DNA of 64,000 bases from Marinomonas atlantica (lineage in GTDB: Bacteria > Pseudomonadota > Gammaproteobacteria > Pseudomonadales > Marinomonadaceae): NCBI RefSeq assembly GCF_001639725.1, contig NZ_LTAW01000004.1, positions 248,001 to 312,000 on the forward strand, in the 5' to 3' direction. The notes under the pieces were generated by a model. It did not search any database and was not told the origin of the DNA. It saw nothing but the letters and a program-made list of their open reading frames with translations. Shown here one piece after another: positions 32,575 through 42,340 of the stretch. The position numbers and the translations under genes are program-made. Numbering within the stretch: position 1 is the first letter of the stretch; each line of letters starts with the position of its first letter.

Positions 32575-33528
32575 ATGGCAGGTATGAATATTGTGTTTCG
32601 AGAAAGTGGCTACTTAATTAAAGAGTCGGGTCGAGTGTACTGGACATTGCTGAAAGTGATGGTGCCTGCACTGTTGGTCGTCAAAGTGTTAGATATGTTA
32701 GGTGGTGTGACTCTACTCGGCCATCTGTTATCGCCGCTTATGCAATTGGTAGGATTGCCTGATGAAGTGGGTATTGTGTGGGCGACATTTATGCTTACCA
32801 ATATCTATGCTGGCATGCTGGTGTTTTTCAATTTAGGCATCTCGGAAAGTCTAAGCGTGGCGCAAGTAACGGTCTTAGGCGTATTAGCACTGCTAGGACA
32901 CTCTCTGCCAGTTGAAGGTGCGGTGGCAAAACGAATGGGTGTCGGCTGGCGAGCGACGCTTGCACTGCGTTTCGGTGGGGCGTTAGTGCTTGGCTTTATA
33001 TTGCATCAGTTTTATAGCCACTTTGATTTACTGCAGCAGCCGAGCGAGCTGTTATGGCAACCGCCAGTCAGTACCGATCCTAGTTTTATCGGTTGGTGTC
33101 TTAATCAGATCGAAACGTTTGCTTGGATCTACGTAATTATTCTTGCGTTGATGACATTACTTAAGTTATTGCGAGTTTTGGGAGTAGAGCGATTGATGCA
33201 TGCTGTGTTGTATCCCGTACTAAGGATGCTGGGTATTGGTAAAGACGCTGCTAACGTTGCTGTGATTGGAACAGTGCTTGGACTCACATTCGGGGCGGGG
33301 TTGTTAATTAAAGAGGCAGAATCAGGACGGTTAAGTAAACGTGATATTTTCTTAACTATTGGTTTTTTAAGCTTGTGTCACAGTGTTATTGAAGACACTA
33401 CTTTGGTTTTGCTGCTTGGTGCTGATTTATCTGGTGTGTTGTGGGCGCGTTTGGCATTTGCATTGATCGTTATTGCTATTTTGGCAAGGGTATCTTTCGT
33501 GGCAAAGCGACTAGATGCTGTTAATTAA
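32575..33528 (+). CDS. nucleoside-recognition (Gate) domain membrane protein
   Basis: A 317-residue integral membrane protein with about eight hydrophobic segments and two copies of the Gate/SpmA-SpmB-like pattern (LLSPLMQLVGLPDEVGIVWA near 48, then LYPVLRMLGIGKDAANVAVIG near 213). Such proteins transport or gate nucleosides or other small molecules. The divergent Lrp-type regulator suggests amino-acid-responsive control. The chosen ATG is 32575; an ATG three codons later is possible. Confidence 0.88.
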   Translation: MAGMNIVFRESGYLIKESGRVYWTLLKVMVPALLVVKVLDMLGGVTLLGHLLSPLMQLVGLPDEVGIVWATFMLTNIYAGMLVFFNLGISESLSVAQVTVLGVLALLGHSLPVEGAVAKRMGVGWRATLALRFGGALVLGFILHQFYSHFDLLQQPSELLWQPPVSTDPSFIGWCLNQIETFAWIYVIILALMTLLKLLRVLGVERLMHAVLYPVLRMLGIGKDAANVAVIGTVLGLTFGAGLLIKEAESGRLSKRDIFLTIGFLSLCHSVIEDTTLVLLLGADLSGVLWARLAFALIVIAILARVSFVAKRLDAVN

Positions 33529-33557
33529 TGACCTCCCAACTAAGCAATAATAGCGTG

Positions 33558-33596
33558 AGGTTGAGATTGATCGAATTAATCGATCAATCTCAACCT
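33558..33596. terminator. 17-bp-arm hairpin after the Gate-domain gene
   Basis: AGGTTGAGATTGATCGA and TCGATCAATCTCAACCT are perfect arms around ATTAA. The shared 23-bp motif starts 4 bp downstream. As at 31230-31266, hairpin and motif are adjacent, so the hairpin may belong to the regulatory element as well as closing the upstream gene. Confidence 0.6.
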
Positions 33597-33600
33597 ATTA

Positions 33601-33999
33601 ATTCGATTTCAATTATGTAAGTGCTCATCTGTTTATTTTTGATTCGTTTTTTATTAAGTATGGATTATGGACGCAATCTTAAGAATTTCTTGCGAATTTT
33701 CTGAATAGACTGTGTTTTCAAATAGTTTTGGCGTTGTTCTTGTGAATAATGTTTGCTAATTGTGAGGCATAAAGAACGTATTGCACTGCTCATGCATGAT
33801 TGATGCTTTTATCCCTAAATAAGACGTGTTGTATAGCTTATAGCAAGTATTTTGGAACGCTTCTTTGAACTCTTTTTTTATTTTTCAAGAAGTCTAATAT
33901 TCATCTTATCGAAACGCAGCGGACAGTAATCAATACCAGCTGCCAAACAAACAATTGACTGAACATAAATTGATTAGTCTAAATGGAAAGGTGACTATT
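33601..33999 (+). promoter_or_regulatory. conserved upstream element B of the small secreted protein family
   Basis: The 23-bp motif ATTCGATTTCAATTATGTAA... is identical to element A. The promoter-like block lies at 33841-33924 (TATTTTGGAACGC, T tract, CTAATATTCATCTTATCG, CGAAACGCAGCGGAC). Motif start to CGAAACGC is 309 bp. Parts of the middle, such as TTTTTTATTAAG and TAAGACGT, are also seen in element C. No gene lies between. Confidence 0.65.
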
Positions 34000-34284
34000 A
34001 TGAACTTTAAAACTCCAGCACTTATTGCAGCCCTTACATTAACTGCTTCTGCATCGTTTGCTTCAGGCGACGAAAATAACTTGCTTGATAACTATCTAGA
34101 TGCTCAAGCACATGCTCAAGCTATCTCAGAACAGTTGGAAACCATGGGAGTAGAGTCAAATCCAAACGTTGAATTTAACTCTCCAGCGACGTTGTCTCAG
34201 AAGCTTGACGCTTATGAAAATAAAATCGATTCACTTCAATCTAAGTTTGATGCGCACACATCTTCAGCGACTCTCGCTAACTAA
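34000..34284 (+). CDS. small secreted protein, family member 2
   Basis: A 94-residue precursor with signal peptide MNFKTPALIAALTLTASASF and cleavage after Ala-21. The mature part has NYLDAQAHAQAISEQLETMG and FNSPATLSQKLDAYENKI, then a slightly longer tail (DAHTSSATLAN). It is first of a tandem pair; members 2 and 3 are almost identical over residues 1-75. The frame is open upstream but GGAAAGGTG precedes the ATG at 34000. Confidence 0.85.
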   Translation: MNFKTPALIAALTLTASASFASGDENNLLDNYLDAQAHAQAISEQLETMGVESNPNVEFNSPATLSQKLDAYENKIDSLQSKFDAHTSSATLAN

Positions 34285-34361
34285 TTTTTAGTTTAGTAAC
34301 GCAAGCATTGTATTTAGAGCGTTTCTGCCAGACACATTTTTCGATTTATATGGTGATCATT

Positions 34362-34634
34362 ATGAACTTCAAGACTCCAGCACTTATCGCTGCCTTAACA
34401 TTATCCGCTTCTGCATCATTTGCTTCAGGCGACGAAAATAATTTGCTTGATAACTACTTAGATGCCCAAGCACACGCTCAAGCTATTTCAGAGCAGTTGG
34501 AAACCATGGGAGTAGAGTCAAACCCAAACGTTGAATTTAACTCTCCAGCGACGTTGTCACAGAAGCTTGATGCTTACGAAGAGAAAATTGATGATCTTCA
34601 AGGCCAGTTCGACATTGTTCGTAACGCTAACTAG
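34362..34634 (+). CDS. small secreted protein, family member 3
   Basis: A 90-residue precursor, the tandem copy of member 2 (77-bp gap), with signal peptide MNFKTPALIAALTLSASASF and the same core up to TLSQKLDAYEEKIDDLQG. Its tail (QFDIVRNAN) resembles members 1 and 4 rather than member 2. There is no copy of the full upstream element before it, so it is probably cotranscribed with member 2. Confidence 0.85.
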   Translation: MNFKTPALIAALTLSASASFASGDENNLLDNYLDAQAHAQAISEQLETMGVESNPNVEFNSPATLSQKLDAYEEKIDDLQGQFDIVRNAN

Positions 34635-34680
34635 TAAGCTTAGCAGAGTAGGTCAACTACTTAAAAGCTATTGAGCAACA

Positions 34681-34713
34681 AAAGCCCCGACAGGCATTCC
34701 TGATCGGGGCTTT
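34681..34713 (+). terminator. terminator of the tandem secreted-protein genes
   Basis: AAAGCCCCGA and TCGGGGCTTT form a GC-rich stem with a 13-base loop, followed by GTTATTTTA. Confidence 0.85.
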
Positions 34714-34856
34714 GTTATTTTATCTCATTCATATTGGTGCTTTCCAATCGACCTATCATTGTGTTCTATTGGCCAATTATTGAAATCTCTGGTGTAGAGC
34801 GGCTATTTAAATGGCTGTGTCGTAATTGATTACTTTTGCCGAATGGGGAGCAGTTA

Positions 34857-35207
34857 ATGGATATTTTAGAGCAATCAGATGATGATATTCGAATCATCGC
34901 TGAGAAAATTTGGGACGATATGGTGAAAGGTGCGAATAGCAGAGATTGGGAGATTTACTCCCAACATATGCTTGTTGAGTCGATCACTGAGCAGGCAAGA
35001 GCAGGAGTTGAGCATCAATGGCAATACAGCAAGATGTTTAGCTCACTTACGCAAGAGCGCGAGTTCATGGGGGTTTTGAAGCAAATGGATCACGTTTTGG
35101 TGCTGTGGAAGCAATGGAGCACAAAAGTAGAAGGTGACTTTTTAGTGATGTTGTATCTGAAGAGTATCGAAGATGACGTTAAAGTAATAGGATCTTGGAT
35201 TCGCTAG
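34857..35207 (+). CDS. small protein homologous to integron cassette 5 product
   Basis: A 116-residue soluble acidic protein of unknown function; GGGGAG before the ATG at 34857 sets the start. It aligns with the cassette gene at 25633-25986 throughout (NSRDWEIYSQHM, SSLTQEREFMGVLK, VEGDFLVMLYLKSIEDDVKV). The chromosomal copy is a normal single gene with its own terminator at 35219-35248 and no attC, so it is either the ancestor or an escaped copy of the cassette gene. Confidence 0.8.
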   Translation: MDILEQSDDDIRIIAEKIWDDMVKGANSRDWEIYSQHMLVESITEQARAGVEHQWQYSKMFSSLTQEREFMGVLKQMDHVLVLWKQWSTKVEGDFLVMLYLKSIEDDVKVIGSWIR

Positions 35208-35218
35208 CAGAACAAAAA

Positions 35219-35248
35219 AGAGAAAGGCTGGCAACATTTGCCTTTCTC
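35219..35248 (+). terminator. terminator of the 116-aa gene
   Basis: AGAGAAAGGC and GCCTTTCTCT pair around a short loop (TGGCAACATTT), followed by TGTCCTG. It may also serve the convergent cyclase gene. Confidence 0.75.
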
Positions 35249-35289
35249 TTGTCCTGATACGCATACGTAACTAAGCCGTTACATTGTTT

Positions 35290-37017
35290 TTAGTTTACCG
35301 ACACTTGATTTCGACCGTTCTCTTTAGACTGATACAATGCTTCATCAGATCGATCTAAGATGATCTCTGCGCGTTCATCACTTTGTTGATATGTGGCAAC
35401 ACCTAAACTAATGGTAATGTGCCCAATTTCTTCAATCTCGGTTTGCTCAACAATTTTTCGAATTTGCTCGGCTCGTTCTGCAGCTGTTTTGGTGTCAGTC
35501 TTGGGCAGTAAAATGGTAAATTCTTCACCGCCGTAGCGTGCCACAAAATCGCCGTCTCGTGTATTGTCATGCATTAGCTCAACCAATTTTTTCAAGGCTT
35601 CGTCACCTGCCTGATGGCCATAGGTGTCGTTTACCGCTTTGAAGTGGTCAATGTCGATCATGATAACGGAATAGGCGTCACCGTCATCGGCTGCTTGCGC
35701 AAAGATTTGTGACATGGCTTCTTCTAGTGCTAATCGATTGAAACACTGCGTGAGCGGATCTCTTAGCGCCAGTTCAGCCAGCTCTTTGTTTACCTGTTCG
35801 AGTGCGTTAGTTCGCTTTTGTACCTTGGCTTCCAAATTGGCGTTCATTTCAACCAGTGACTGTTCTCGATCCAGTAGAGATGTCATCATTCCTTGTAGCG
35901 AGTTACTTAAACTAATGACTTCTTTGAGATGGCTGTCTGTTTCCGTAAACGACATTTTTCGATCACCATTTTTAATCCTAAGGGCGGTCGCGGCTAGGCG
36001 TTCAATCGGGCGGCTTAATGCTCCTGCCAGCTGATAGGCGATAAAGACGCCAATCAAGGTTGCCGCAATGCTGATCAGCAATATCACTACTCTCATGTTG
36101 TACACAGTAGACAGTGCTACATCGCTAGGTTGACGCACGATAATCTTCCATCCCAGATCGGTTGATATTGAAGAGTTGACCAATGCCAATGTGGTTAAGT
36201 AGCGTTTTCCGTCATTCCATTCGTTGTATTGAAATTCACCTGGAGCGGGGATGTTGTTAGGTACTTCTGTTGAATGGGTAAGCGCATTGGGATACAACAC
36301 TTCTTTATGTTTATCGACGATAAATATTTCGATGTTATCATGTTCATTAGGTAACGCTGAGTTCAAAACACCTCGTACCCAGTCCCAGTTAGAGTGTGCT
36401 GCAATGACGCCTTCAAATGTTCCGTTTTCACCATAGACAGGTGCGGCAAAGTCAACAAAGCGGGGCAAGGAGCCATCGTCCATTGGCTCAATCATACTGG
36501 CCAATAAAAGCGCTTCGTGCACATCACCGACGAAAGGCCCCTGACTGCCTAAAACGAACCAAGGCCGTTGGCTGACATCCGCACCTTGTAGCATCTTTTT
36601 ACCAGCGACCATAACCTTGCCGTCGGCATTAGCAAATCCAATCCAAGCATAATGCTGATAAGAATCTTTTGTGCGATCCAACGCTGCTTGCATTTTTTCT
36701 TGATTGCGCTCAGTCGCGAACAAAGGTCGTTTGCTCAATAAAATTATTTCCCTTTCTCGCTCTTTCAACGTTAATGCCAGCGTATTGGCAACCGATTGAG
36801 CGATGATCGCCAAAGATTTACCACTGGCATTGGTTAGTCGGCTAGATGAGGCTTGATAAATGTAGGTCACGACAATGATGCCTAGCATAAGTAACAAGCA
36901 GCCGAATAACACAGCAATGCGATTGCGAAAGCTATTGAACCAATGTAAAGCTGGGTGGTTAGGGGGTTGGATGCTGGGACGAGCTTCGTTTTGGGAAGCA
37001 TGACTCACGTATGTCAC
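35290..37017 (-). CDS. Cache-HAMP-GGDEF diguanylate cyclase
   Basis: A 575-residue sensor enzyme: TM1 at about 30-52, a double-Cache periplasmic domain to about 305 (LSKRPLFATERNQEKMQAAL; SQGPFVGDVHEALLLASMIE), TM2 near 310-330, HAMP, a short coiled coil, then GGDEF. The catalytic site is ARYGGEEF near residue 497 and an RDGD sequence sits at the inhibitory-site position just before it, so feedback inhibition by c-di-GMP is likely. Double-Cache domains usually bind small organic ligands such as amino acids. Confidence 0.92.
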   Translation of the reverse strand: MTYVSHASQNEARPSIQPPNHPALHWFNSFRNRIAVLFGCLLLMLGIIVVTYIYQASSSRLTNASGKSLAIIAQSVANTLALTLKEREREIILLSKRPLFATERNQEKMQAALDRTKDSYQHYAWIGFANADGKVMVAGKKMLQGADVSQRPWFVLGSQGPFVGDVHEALLLASMIEPMDDGSLPRFVDFAAPVYGENGTFEGVIAAHSNWDWVRGVLNSALPNEHDNIEIFIVDKHKEVLYPNALTHSTEVPNNIPAPGEFQYNEWNDGKRYLTTLALVNSSISTDLGWKIIVRQPSDVALSTVYNMRVVILLISIAATLIGVFIAYQLAGALSRPIERLAATALRIKNGDRKMSFTETDSHLKEVISLSNSLQGMMTSLLDREQSLVEMNANLEAKVQKRTNALEQVNKELAELALRDPLTQCFNRLALEEAMSQIFAQAADDGDAYSVIMIDIDHFKAVNDTYGHQAGDEALKKLVELMHDNTRDGDFVARYGGEEFTILLPKTDTKTAAERAEQIRKIVEQTEIEEIGHITISLGVATYQQSDERAEIILDRSDEALYQSKENGRNQVSVN

Positions 37018-37289
37018 CTTTGGGCATAAGACGTTTCTTTGAAGGTTTATTATTACCTTAATTTATAAGCGTAAGATAGTTGGGATCGAATTAAACGCCT
37101 TTGAATTGAATATAAGCGATTTTTATTGGCTTTCAGTACCGTTTTTGTGTGCCCGTTATCCTGCTATAGCGCTAATCATCCTTTTATTTAACCGTTCATC
37201 ATATCCGCAATTTTCAAAGGCAGTTGTGTGGGACATTGGTTCCACGCTGATTAAGGCGTTCCCTTTTAAACTGTGAGATAGATAGAATA

Positions 37290-38042
37290 ATGATGTTTTT
37301 AAATATGACTCGTGCGATCAGGGTATGTGTACTTACCGTTGCGCCTCTAGCGTGTTTTGTCGAAGCGGCAGAGTTTGATGCGGATCTTGGTTTAACGCTG
37401 TCAGGACAGCAAAACCATGTAATAGGTGAAGAGAATGAAGCTGAGCTTCATCCGTATCTTAATCTAAAATACGGCATGTTTGTGGCAAGCCCTGAAGGGG
37501 TCGGAATAACAACTAATGTAGGCGAAAGTGATCAGCTCAGTGCATTGTTTTTAATGCGAGGGTCAGTTATTGACCGTGATGATAATAAACAACTTGCTCA
37601 CTTAGGTAAGCGGGAGGATGCGACTGAGCTTGCGTTGCATTGGACACACTTTGCGCCGTTCATTGACATTACTGGAGCAGTGTCCATGGATGTGTCGGAT
37701 ACTCATGACGGTTATGAGGCTAAACTGATGTTGTCGAAACGAATAGAAACAACATTCGGTTCATTGATCCCTGCGGCGGCTATTCAATATCAGTCTGATG
37801 ATTTGGTTGATTATTACTATGGTGTTCGCACTGTTGAAGCCAACTCTTCTTTTAGCGCTTACAAAGGAAAAGCGAGTACCAACGCCAATGTATCCATGAC
37901 TCACGTGTACCCAATGACAGATCAGTGGCATGTGGCGACAAGTGTTGCCTATGATTATTTAGGTGATGGCATCAGTGACAGCACAATCGTGAAGGAATCA
38001 GGCTATTGGAGCGGTGCTATGACGGTTTTTTATGCGTTTTAA
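37290..38042 (+). CDS. MipA/OmpV family outer-membrane protein
   Basis: A 250-residue exported beta-barrel: a signal peptide to about residue 26 (ends VEAA), then alternating strands with the family's DADLGLTLSGQQ, LNLKYGMFVASPEGVGI, ending in an aromatic C-terminal residue (FYAF), the usual assembly signal. MipA/OmpV proteins interact with peptidoglycan machinery or act as osmosensitive porins. The next gene starts 11 bp before its stop, and a histidine kinase and response regulator follow, so the four genes may be one operon. Confidence 0.85.
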   Translation: MMFLNMTRAIRVCVLTVAPLACFVEAAEFDADLGLTLSGQQNHVIGEENEAELHPYLNLKYGMFVASPEGVGITTNVGESDQLSALFLMRGSVIDRDDNKQLAHLGKREDATELALHWTHFAPFIDITGAVSMDVSDTHDGYEAKLMLSKRIETTFGSLIPAAAIQYQSDDLVDYYYGVRTVEANSSFSAYKGKASTNANVSMTHVYPMTDQWHVATSVAYDYLGDGISDSTIVKESGYWSGAMTVFYAF

Positions 38043-38718
38043 TAGGCTAAAAAGCCAAGATCAAAAAGTAATGATTGGTGGATATTGCAGCATCATCGCA
38101 GGTCTTTGTTTCCTATTTGGGATGTTGGTTTATGTTTGCTTTTTAATGGAGTATCGCTTTGGCGACATAAACGAGCCTTTCGCGTCGCAAGTTCGTATTA
38201 TGGCTGAGCATGCGTTACTGCTTTATGGATGGTATTTCATCATTTATATTGTGTTTGGGTTGGCGCTTTTAGGTTATCAAATAGGGGTGCAGCCCTACCT
38301 AAAAATAGGTGGTATGCAGCAGGCTTGTGCTGTATTGGGCTATCTTTGGGTTGGTTTAACGATTACGACAGGGATGTTAGCGAATGTAGGGAACACTATG
38401 ATTTTGCAGATTGTCAGTTTCGATAGCAGCTCGGCCATGTATTTGTGGTATGTCTTACAAATGCTGATCGATGGTCTTGGCGGTGGGAATGAGATAGTGG
38501 GCGGCGTATGGATGTTGACATTGGGTGCAGCACTTATTTCATTTGATATATATGGGTTAGGTTTAAAAGTTTTGGCGTTTATCATTGGCTCTATAGGTGT
38601 GCTTTCTTCTGCTCCAGGGTTGTCCATGTTGGGAGGAGTCTTTGGCCTAGGCTGCATTGTTTGGTTTTTAATAACAGGTGCATTAATGATTAAACATACG
38701 AGTAAGCGTTATGTTTAA
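38032..38718 (+). CDS. six-to-seven-segment membrane protein, unknown (DUF4386-like)
   Basis: A 228-residue integral membrane protein overlapping the MipA gene by 11 bp and the kinase gene by 8 bp. Hydrophobic segments near 15-40, 60-85, 95-120, 125-150, 160-185 and 195-220 with short loops; the layout and residues (ILQIVSFDSSSAMYLWYVLQ) loosely resemble DUF4386. The close gene overlaps imply translational coupling and a role in the same process as the LytS/LytR pair. No function can be given. Confidence 0.8.
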   Translation: MRFNRLKSQDQKVMIGGYCSIIAGLCFLFGMLVYVCFLMEYRFGDINEPFASQVRIMAEHALLLYGWYFIIYIVFGLALLGYQIGVQPYLKIGGMQQACAVLGYLWVGLTITTGMLANVGNTMILQIVSFDSSSAMYLWYVLQMLIDGLGGGNEIVGGVWMLTLGAALISFDIYGLGLKVLAFIIGSIGVLSSAPGLSMLGGVFGLGCIVWFLITGALMIKHTSKRYV

Positions 38719-39832
38719 AGCCCCTTTTGCCAGTTTCTGGCAACGGCATGAACTATTAAAAGACAGTATGACGCTCATATTTTACTGTAGTTTGATCGCT
38801 GTGGTGATCTGGATTACCGAAGCGGGTGAGTTTTGGATGACATTGCAAATCTCACTGGTTTTTGGTGTGGCTTGCCTATCTAGTATACGTCTTAGCATTT
38901 ATTATCTGAAAGATCGTATATCTGTTCGCACCGCGGCGGTTTTGGGGTATTTGGGCGGTTTCGTCATTGGTATGGCGTACTTATTTTATCAGATATACGA
39001 CTCCTTTCAGGCGGTTCTAGACGCTTCTTGGTCGGACTTATTGCTGAAAGTTGTGTTCAGTATGCTGGTTACGTATATATTTTATAATGCGTACCGGTTG
39101 AGTCGTAAAGAAAGAGAGCTCCAAAAACAGAAGATGAAATCGCTTTTGCAAGAAAAGCAGTTGGCTGAGTCCAACTATCAGGTATTGCAATCTCAAATAG
39201 AACCTCATTTTTTGTTTAATACGTTGGCCAATATTCAGGTGTTGATTCATATTCGTCCGCATGATGCTCAGAAAATGTTAGATGACTTAACAAGTTTGTT
39301 GAGAGTATCTATGAGCAAAGTGAAACAACCGCGTATTACGCTAACAGAAGAGCTTGATTTAGTAGCCTCATACCTGTCTATACAGAAAGTCCGAATGGGA
39401 GAAAGATTAACTTTTCAGATACAAAAAGAAGGTGATATTAGTGCCGTTGAGTGCCCCCCTTTTTTGCTACAACCATTGGTTGAAAACGCCGTTGTTCATG
39501 GTATTGAGCCAGGTCTGGAAGGTGGGGATATAGATGTAAAAGTATCAGTGGATGCAAGCACCTGTTACGTGACTATTTTAGATACTGGTCTAGGGCTGAA
39601 GCCTAACTGGAATCAAACTAGTGAGACAGACACTCGTCATGGTATTGCGTTGAAAAATATTCGTCAGCGTTTACAACTTATTTATGGTGATAAGTCGAAT
39701 TTTTCAATTCGTAATGTCTACAATGAGAAGCAGCATATCGATGGCTGTTTAGTCACTTTAAGTTGGCCTATCTTCAACGATACAGCGGTGGGTGATTTGC
39801 ATTCTTCAGGAGGCGTACATGGCCAGCGCTAA
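38711..39832 (+). CDS. LytS/YehU-type sensor histidine kinase
   Basis: A 373-residue kinase with four N-terminal membrane segments (to about residue 130), a coiled coil, the His_kinase phosphoacceptor SQIEPHFLFNTLANIQ (His near 167) and a HATPase domain with PFLLQPLVENAVVHGIEPG near 250 and DTGLGLKPN near 292. This arrangement is the LytS/YpdA family that partners LytTR-domain regulators. The next gene is such a regulator and starts inside this one (14-bp overlap). Confidence 0.92.
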   Translation: MFKAPFASFWQRHELLKDSMTLIFYCSLIAVVIWITEAGEFWMTLQISLVFGVACLSSIRLSIYYLKDRISVRTAAVLGYLGGFVIGMAYLFYQIYDSFQAVLDASWSDLLLKVVFSMLVTYIFYNAYRLSRKERELQKQKMKSLLQEKQLAESNYQVLQSQIEPHFLFNTLANIQVLIHIRPHDAQKMLDDLTSLLRVSMSKVKQPRITLTEELDLVASYLSIQKVRMGERLTFQIQKEGDISAVECPPFLLQPLVENAVVHGIEPGLEGGDIDVKVSVDASTCYVTILDTGLGLKPNWNQTSETDTRHGIALKNIRQRLQLIYGDKSNFSIRNVYNEKQHIDGCLVTLSWPIFNDTAVGDLHSSGGVHGQR

Positions 39833-40616
39833 TCTAACCAACTCAGGACATGCGTCTTCTATGTGTGTCATGGTCGTTGATGACGAACCATTATTGCGGT
39901 TTCATTTGCAAAGATTGCTGCAAGAGCTTTGGGAAGATATTGATCAAGTTATTACTGTAGGCTCAGGGTTAGAAGCGATTAGTATGGCTCAGGAAATTGA
40001 TATCCATACTATTTTTATGGATATTAAGATGCCAGGTATTAGTGGCATTGAAGCCGCTAAAAAGCTTAGAGAAAGTGGCTTTAGTGGGCATTTAGTCTTT
40101 GTGACAGCTTATGATGAACACGCAGTAGCTGCATTTGAACATGAGGCACTAGACTATTTACTAAAGCCCATTGAGGAAAAACGACTTTATGAATGTGTTA
40201 AACGCCTAAAAAATCGCTCTCAAACAACCATCAAGTACGAGCTTGATTCAGATCAGCTGACGCGATTGTTACCTCCAACTGAAAATGCACATACCCTTTC
40301 ATGGATAAATGCTTCACGAGGAGACAGCATTCATGTCATCAAAGTTAGAGATGTTTTTTGTTTTATTGCGGAAGATAAATATACCTCTGTGATCACCGCC
40401 GATGGTGAGTTTCTTATTCGTAAAACGATTAAACAATTGGTAGATGAGCTAAATCCAGATAAATTTTGGCGAATACATCGATCAGCTATTGTTCAAGTTA
40501 GTTGTATTGAGTGCGTCAAAAAAGATGATCAAGGGCACTACTTTGTCTTAATTAAAGACTTGGAACGTGTTCTTCCTGTGAGTCGTAATAACACCCAACT
40601 GTTTAAACAAATGTAG
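39819..40616 (+). CDS. LytTR-domain response regulator
   Basis: A 265-residue regulator: receiver domain with the phosphoacceptor in TIFMDIKMPGISG (Asp near 55), then a LytTR DNA-binding domain (DVFCFIAEDKYTSVITADGE, FWRIHRSAIVQVSCIECV). It acts with the LytS-type kinase directly upstream. The start is the ATG at 39819 with AGGAGG 5 bp before. LytTR regulators often control envelope or cell-surface functions, which would fit the MipA and membrane genes at the front of the cluster. Confidence 0.93.
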   Translation: MASANLTNSGHASSMCVMVVDDEPLLRFHLQRLLQELWEDIDQVITVGSGLEAISMAQEIDIHTIFMDIKMPGISGIEAAKKLRESGFSGHLVFVTAYDEHAVAAFEHEALDYLLKPIEEKRLYECVKRLKNRSQTTIKYELDSDQLTRLLPPTENAHTLSWINASRGDSIHVIKVRDVFCFIAEDKYTSVITADGEFLIRKTIKQLVDELNPDKFWRIHRSAIVQVSCIECVKKDDQGHYFVLIKDLERVLPVSRNNTQLFKQM

Positions 40617-40715
40617 AATCATATGTGAACATTAGGGAAGGTGCTAGTAAGTGAAATAGAATTTATAGGGCATAGACTGCAATCTTGATGTTTTTATTAT
40701 TTCAGTGGGGTAAAA

Positions 40716-42206
40716 ATGAAAGAACAGAGTACTGTTAAAAACGATTTATTTGTATATCGGGCATTGATGGCACAGGCGCCAATATTGGTACTCAGTGGGC
40801 TTTTGGGGGAAAACCTTTTTTTGTTCTCTGTGGTAGTGGCAGTGATTTTAATTATTGCTACCAACGCAATTTATATCCTGTGTAAAGGCACTCTAGGTTT
40901 TTCTGTTTTCGCAGCTATTCTGATGATGTTTGTTTCATCATCTCTTATTCAAAGTCAACTGGGGCTCGCTGAAATGCATTTCCATATCTTTGCTTCGATG
41001 GCGGTGCTCCTTATATATCAAAAATGGCAGCCTATAGTCGCTGCGCTTACCACTACAGCCTTATACCACATTAGCTTTATGTATGTACAAATGGCAGGTG
41101 TTCATATTGGTGACATGCCTATTATGATATTCACAGGACATCACAATATGGGTATTATGATTGTTCATTGTGTATTCGCAGCATCAGAAGCAGGTATTCT
41201 AATCTACATGGCTCATCTGATGACAAAAGAATCTAAGGCAAACCGTAATATATCCATAGCTATTGAACGGATTTCGAATCAAAACGATTTGTCCCTTCGC
41301 ATTGAAAAACCGACTTCCAGTGCTGAAATTGCTTTTAACAATTTATTAGGCAAGTTGTCCTCCTTGTTTAGTGACTATCAAAAAATTGCTAAAGTGTTGG
41401 TAAACGCAAGCGAGCAAATAAACTCCAGTACCGACAAAGCCAGCACCAGTGTTGAAGAAAGCAAACGTCGGTCTCTGGACACCGCATCAGCGACTGAAGA
41501 AGTCTCTCAATCCATGAAGTCAGTATCTGATAGCAGTTTGCAGTCAGCTGACATTGTTCATCAGTTAGAGCAAGACATAATAAGTGACAGACAACAAGCT
41601 CTCATTATTATTCAAGACATGGAATTGCTGTCCCAAGACACCATATCCATTTCAGATTCGCTTCAAGCTCTTACCTCTGAAGTAGACGCAGTTACTCAGC
41701 TTTTGCAGTCTATTCGTAGTATTTCCGAGCAAACTAATTTGCTTGCATTAAATGCAGCTATTGAAGCGGCTAGAGCTGGTGAGACAGGCCGAGGTTTTGC
41801 CGTTGTTGCCGATGAAGTAAGAACGCTTGCTAAACGTTCTGGCGATGCTACAGACGACATTGAAAAAGTACTGGAAAGATTGAATATCAGCGTGGATAAA
41901 ACAGTGAGTTTTATGGCATCAGGTCAGGAAAGAACCAATATTAATGTAGAGCACGCGTTGAGCATTTCTAATGGTCTACAAAAAAGAGCCGAAGATGTTA
42001 GTCAAGTTGCAATCAATAGTCGATCCGTTGCAGAAAGCACATCTGAACAAGATAGAGTTGTAGCTATGATCAGCGAAAAAGTGAGCGACGACGCTCAAAC
42101 TATTCAGCTTCTATCAGAGTTAATGAAAAAACTAACGCAAAGCAGTCACGATATTCACAAAGTGACACAGGAGTACGAGGAAAAAGCCACCTCATTTAAA
42201 ATTTAA
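40716..42206 (+). CDS. methyl-accepting chemotaxis protein
   Basis: A 496-residue chemoreceptor with about six N-terminal membrane segments and no periplasmic ligand domain. The membrane region carries histidines in [15 protein letters not shown] and TTALYHISF, a layout seen in membrane-embedded sensor domains. The signalling tip is [30 protein letters not shown] (split: [29 protein letters not shown]), near residue 340. There is no C-terminal CheR-binding pentapeptide. What it senses is unknown. Confidence 0.92.
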   Translation: MKEQSTVKNDLFVYRALMAQAPILVLSGLLGENLFLFSVVVAVILIIATNAIYILCKGTLGFSVFAAILMMFVSSSLIQSQLGLAEMHFHIFASMAVLLIYQKWQPIVAALTTTALYHISFMYVQMAGVHIGDMPIMIFTGHHNMGIMIVHCVFAASEAGILIYMAHLMTKESKANRNISIAIERISNQNDLSLRIEKPTSSAEIAFNNLLGKLSSLFSDYQKIAKVLVNASEQINSSTDKASTSVEESKRRSLDTASATEEVSQSMKSVSDSSLQSADIVHQLEQDIISDRQQALIIIQDMELLSQDTISISDSLQALTSEVDAVTQLLQSIRSISEQTNLLALNAAIEAARAGETGRGFAVVADEVRTLAKRSGDATDDIEKVLERLNISVDKTVSFMASGQERTNINVEHALSISNGLQKRAEDVSQVAINSRSVAESTSEQDRVVAMISEKVSDDAQTIQLLSELMKKLTQSSHDIHKVTQEYEEKATSFKI

Positions 42207-42280
42207 TCTCAATGGATATTTCATCTGTTACAGTTTTTATGAAATTGCTTTTTTTGCTAGCGCGATTCGTTTTTATTAGG

Positions 42281-42340
42281 TAATCCTAAGTGCGAGGGAT
42301 TAATTGATTAAAAATTATTAATTCATCCTGCTTAGGGTTA
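42281..42340. other. long imperfect inverted repeat in a gene-free stretch
   Basis: TAATCCTAAG at 42281 and CTTAGGGTTA ending at 42340 bracket an imperfect stem with further pairing (AGGGATTAATT against AATTCATCCT). It is the only structure I see in the AT-rich gap 42207-42629 between the chemoreceptor and rsuA. It lacks a T tract. Confidence 0.4.
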
